Assembly: GCA_947179485.1 (NCBI GenBank)
Contig: OX359247.1
Location: forward strand, 37,176,801-37,240,800
DNA: 64,000 nucleotides
DNA from: Allacma fusca
Taxonomy: Eukaryota; Arthropoda; Collembola; Symphypleona; Sminthuridae
Direction of reading: 5' to 3'
Shown here: positions 60,317 through 64,000 of the stretch, one piece after another
How positions within the stretch are numbered: the stretch's first letter is position 1
Layout: each line of letters begins with the position of its first letter
Notes under the pieces: model-generated
Databases searched by the model: none
Told to the model about the DNA's origin: nothing
Seen by the model: the letters and a program-made list of their open reading frames with translations, nothing else
Position numbers and translations under genes: made by a program

Positions 60317-62497
60317 ACATAATATTCAATGCTATTATTCAAGTCATCACAAAAATGGCTTCAAAATTGGGAATTATAAGACTCTCTCTGTACTAGTGAC
60401 TTTAGTTAGTTTACGTGAAAAAAATGCTATTTTCGTTGTGAAATGCATCAAGTTATCTCAGTGTTAATATTTACACTTAAAACGATGCTTATATTCGTTC
60501 AACACCAAAGTGGCACACAACAATATGTGCGTGGCCGACATTATTGTGCTTCCTAGTCCTATAAACTTAAAGCAAATTATAATTATGATTATTGTTGTTC
60601 TCAAAACAGATATGTCTAACTATAAAGTAAATACTTAGGATTTACATTATTTTTCTTGAAAAATATTAAAAGACAAAGTTCATGAGTGTGTTTGTGTGTA
60701 AAAGTTGTTGTTAAACTTATACTCTTGTATTCAGAATCATAATAATAATAATATTTCAAGTATTTCCAGCGCTTACATTTTCCCCTTGTTGTCATGATAA
60801 CCAAGTACCTTATTTCTTATGTAAATATATGTATTGGTGTGTGTGAGTTTGTGTGTGAACAGCAGATTGTCCGTACATGTGAACTTATTATTTTGTCTGT
60901 GCATAGTTGCTAGTAAGATTGTTTTACTTAAACTTTACATGCAATATGGTTGCTCACATCGTAATTAACAGTAATTATTATTATTAGATAATGTCGCACA
61001 AAATATTCTCCCGAAAGCTAAAGCAAGCTTATACAATAAAGTCTGCTCCCGTATTAAAAGGAGCTTGAGTCAATGCAAAAGCGCTCTTTAACATGTAATT
61101 CAAGTGTAGTCATTAGTTTCATTTCACTTGTTTGTTCTGGCTTAGTGTACGTACACGTGATGAGCGGGGAAAACATCGCATCTGTGGAATGATCTTAAGT
61201 CACGTAACGTTTAATCCTGCTAATTAAACTCGTGTTGCTGATATAATGGTTTACGTCATTCTGTGTATTTGAGGTAAATACTGACACATGAGAAATTACC
61301 AAATAATTGGATTGGAGGCCTGTCTCTGTATATATTTATTTATATAAAGCGCAGTGATTACCTCACAATTTCTTTCACGAGTTTTGTCACGATCCGATTT
61401 TTCCATTCACTCATACGAAACATCCTTTGTATTTACCTTTGTCACATTCATAATAAGTATCGCACCGACAGCTCTTCATCTAAGCTTGATGTAAATTTAC
61501 TAACATTTTTGTCTCTCAAGGCATGGAGGAAATCTGCAGCAATAAAAATTGAGTGCCTGTAAATTGCACACGTGTTTCAGACTGTACAGCAATGGATTAA
61601 CGAATACAAAAAGCAATAGACATTACCTATAAGCATTTTTATTCACAATATGTGTTCTTTTAAATCACGAACTCATTCAAGTTCTCATTGAGCATTTTAA
61701 GACAGTATTCCAATTTTTATTATCTACACTCCTATCGAAAGCCTATAAATTCAAGAATAAAATTATTGCCTCAAGGACCCTGTATTTTGATATGATCCAA
61801 AATTGCTACATGGTTAACATCAAAATTGTTACTTTCACATTGTATGTACATAACTATTCTAGAAAGTCTGTAGTAGTTCTTAATGTAATAGTCATACTTT
61901 CAACAATTTTAAATTAACAACCTACGGCTGCGACATTACACCTAACAGCAGCTCTGCATTGGCTTCACAGAAAATTATAAATCATTAAGTAAAATATCCC
62001 ATGAAACAGGCTGAGTATCTTGTAACACTTGTAATACTAATTTAATGTGTTTTCTTGTCGTTTTCGGAGAGCAATATTCGACATTCGGGAAACAATTTTC
62101 GTTTTTCAATGCGCATTTGAGTTTAAGAGGTCCAACTCCACTTTGTATAAATTATGATGCCACTTACTACTACAAATGATATTAACCATAATTTAATGTC
62201 GGGGTGGGTTAATTGTGACTACCACAAACGTCTAGCAGATAATTTTATCCCGACCGCAATAGTTGGCAATCGTTAGAAGATATATGCTTCATAAATGTGT
62301 TTGGCATTTGCAGACTAATTTTTTTCTATAAAAGGTAGATCTTGAAACTTTCCTTTTAATTCCGATTCCAATTTTGATCAGAAGAATACACTACCCCCTC
62401 ATTTATCAAATCAATTAGCATTTCCTACGCCAGGGCTCCAGCTCACAATTAGTTGATTAATTTTGGGACTCAGAAGTGGATTTCTTTGAATTGGAAA
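60317..62497. other. Intergenic and 3' UTR
   Basis: About 2.2 kb. It contains the 3' UTR of ANKRD29 (AATAAA at 61035-61040) and the promoter region of the CRAL-TRIO gene. A TATAAAAGG-like TCTATAAAAGGTAG lies near 62325-62338, about 160 bp upstream of the next start codon. No further gene recognised. Confidence 0.5.
61035..61040 (+). terminator. Candidate poly(A) signal of ANKRD29
   Basis: AATAAA about 720 bp after the stop codon, in a CAATAAAGT context followed by T/G-containing sequence. Confidence 0.4.
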
Positions 62498-63802
62498 ATG
62501 ATCAAGTTACTTCCACTTCTTTATCTTTCCATTTTTTCGATACAAGAGCTCCTAGCCGCTAGCAGCGACGAGGTAATCAGAAAAAGACATTCAGTGCACT
62601 CCCCTATAGGAGACCCCTTTTAAGAGTACTTTCCCTGTTGGACGCATTCGATTTACCCCAATTTTAATTTTTCTCCTTATAAGAGCATGTAATTTTAAGT
62701 TTATAAGATTTTGTAATCTTACACGGAGAGTACATACATAACTATGTATGTATTCTAGACGCACAAAATACTGTGTTGCAGTCAATATTTGAGACTTACA
62801 AATTAGATGGTACAGTATACTGTATACAGATTAAATGAGCATAAATACTAATTAATTAATCAGACAGAACATTATTATTTATCAATACTATTATCCAACA
62901 GGAGCTTTTAGCTTGGGAAGCGCCTAAAGACATGATAGAGGACTGTCCTTACTATTTGACTGGCTACGAGGACGGGGTACCCAGTAAGCAACATTTGTAA
63001 CATTGATCTTCATGGATAGCTCTTCATCTCTGACTTTCAAAATTCAAAAGTATAGATATAATAATGTAAATGATTTCATTTCAAAATTCAGTAAACTAAT
63101 TAAATGTTTTGGCAGTTTGGCTTATTCCCTTCGGAAGTTGGAAGGATAAGAAGCACATGCAAGGCAAGAATAGACGAATCCTGTCTAAGTATGTAGATCA
63201 GGGAGTGGCGAGAGCCATTGCCAGCGGAAAAAACGGGACGGAATTTCTGATGGTAGTTGATTTAAAGGGAATGAATGGAGGACTACTTGATCCAAGTAAG
63301 TTCGGAATTATTTTGGAGTTTAACTGAGTATGCAGGACATCCGATTTTTAGGATATTCCTATATGAAAGGCAGGAAGGAAACGATTCTGGTGGTTAATTA
63401 ATTTTCTGTTTTTTTCCATGTAAGAGCTGCTTTTCTTCGCAGAGAAAACTAATGCTGTTTTTAAGGTTATCAACGGAAACGAGATGAAACATTTCTGGCT
63501 CGTAAACGGTACGCAAAGAATATGATGTAGTTTTGATATTTGCTTTAACGCTAATTTAACTTGGGAAGCATAAACTCAATTTTTCGTCTCTTATTGTAAT
63601 TTCAGGGGATCCTCTCATCGTTACATTGGTGAACGCATTTAAAATAACGCTGACCAAACCAAAAGCAGATAAAATTGAAGCTTTTACGAAAACTAATTTC
63701 AAGAAGGCTTCGGAAAGTATTGCTAAAGTTATATCTGAGGAGAATCTTATTGAGGCATTCGGTGGCTCTGCTGAATTTGACCCTGAATCTACTTATGGGT
63801 AA
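62498..63802 (+). CDS. Secreted CRAL-TRIO (SEC14-like) domain protein
   Basis: Five exons (62498-62572, 62902-62983, 63116-63295, 63425-63508, 63606-63802) give 205 residues. A signal peptide (MIKLLPLLYLSIFSIQELLA) is followed by a short linker and then a near-minimal CRAL-TRIO lipid-binding domain. Landmarks: YYLTGYEDGVPIWLIPFGSW (compare the GYDxxGxPVW opening), EFLMVVDLKGMN, FFAEKTNAVFKVIN, LVNGDPLIVTLVNAFK, LTKPKADKIEAF and the closing LIEAFGGS (LPxxxGG in cytosolic members). The usual N-terminal CRAL-TRIO-N helix bundle is absent. Family members bind retinoids, tocopherol or phosphatidylinositol. A signal peptide suggests an extracellular or lumenal lipid carrier, which is unusual for the family. 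The exon 4 acceptor (CATGTAAG|AG) is an inference from frame and alignment. Confidence 0.82.
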
Positions 63803-63890
63803 TCAGTAAAGTAGTAGGAACTTCTATTTTTCAATATATGAACCGTTATTAACCCGACTAGGTTGTGGAAATGTGGAGTCTTGAAAATAG

Positions 63891-63896
63891 AATAAA
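63891..63896 (+). terminator. Poly(A) signal of the CRAL-TRIO gene
   Basis: AATAAA 89 bp after the stop codon. Confidence 0.5.
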
Positions 63897-64000
63897 CGAA
63901 TAAAACATTCCAAGAGCACTTTGGTTCACTTGCATGACTTACAAATTATTTTACTGTAGATACATACATATGTATGTACGTACTAAGAACATTATTAAAA

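Noticed and set aside
1..64000. CRISPR arrays, bacterial operons, rRNA and tRNA genes
   Set aside because: The window is eukaryotic. Repeats seen are microsatellites, tandem repeats or inverted transposon arms without spacer structure, and no cloverleaf or rRNA sequence was recognised by eye.

Overview
This is eukaryotic nuclear DNA, AT-rich, with short GT-AG introns (mostly 50-250 bp), AATAAA poly(A) signals, microsatellites and folded-back repeats. The gene content points to an arthropod, probably a hexapod: a divergent ionotropic receptor, an insulin-like peptide, a secreted CRAL-TRIO protein, and orthologues of ZDHHC17, ANKRD29, mevalonate kinase and D-aspartate/D-amino-acid oxidase. I cannot fix the species. 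A springtail-like lineage would fit the short introns and the lineage-specific secreted families, but that is inference. All gene models were assembled by hand by joining exons at GT-AG sites that keep the frame and the protein-family alignment.

Layout. 2.7-11.5 kb (minus): three paralogous two-exon genes for secreted cysteine-rich proteins. Copies two and three are separated by a 3.6 kb foldback element that carries a nested 1.1 kb hAT-type MITE with a perfect 8-bp target duplication. 12.0-14.6 kb (minus): complete eight-exon ZDHHC17/HIP14-type palmitoyltransferase. 16.9-22.3 kb (plus): the most unusual gene, a signal-peptide protein in which a catalytically dead alpha-carbonic-anhydrase fold is split by about 235 residues of coiled coil and closed by a C-terminal membrane helix. 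23.7-25.7 kb (plus): two degenerate double-stranded-RNA-binding folds, an acidic stalk and a C-terminal tail anchor. 28.4-30.5 kb (plus): a BolA-like protein, then mevalonate kinase. 30.8-32.4 kb (minus): FAD-dependent D-aspartate/D-amino-acid oxidase with a peroxisomal C-terminus, convergent with mevalonate kinase. 33.3-34.3 kb: a second foldback element. 36.7-38.7 kb (plus): intronless ionotropic receptor. 40.4-43.5 kb (minus): nine-exon C2orf81-like gene. 46.0-46.7 kb (minus): insulin-like peptide. 46.7-57.6 kb: long gene-poor stretch with microsatellites, tandem repeats and a lone TATA/initiator-like site. 57.6-60.3 kb (plus): ANKRD29. 62.5-63.8 kb (plus): secreted CRAL-TRIO protein.

There is no operon logic here. 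The genes serve separate functions (protein palmitoylation, isoprenoid synthesis, D-amino-acid oxidation, iron-sulfur/redox biology, chemosensing, endocrine signalling). The best candidates for something undescribed are the split carbonic-anhydrase/coiled-coil membrane protein and the membrane-anchored double-dsRBD protein, which lie next to each other in the same orientation, plus the secreted cysteine-rich family.
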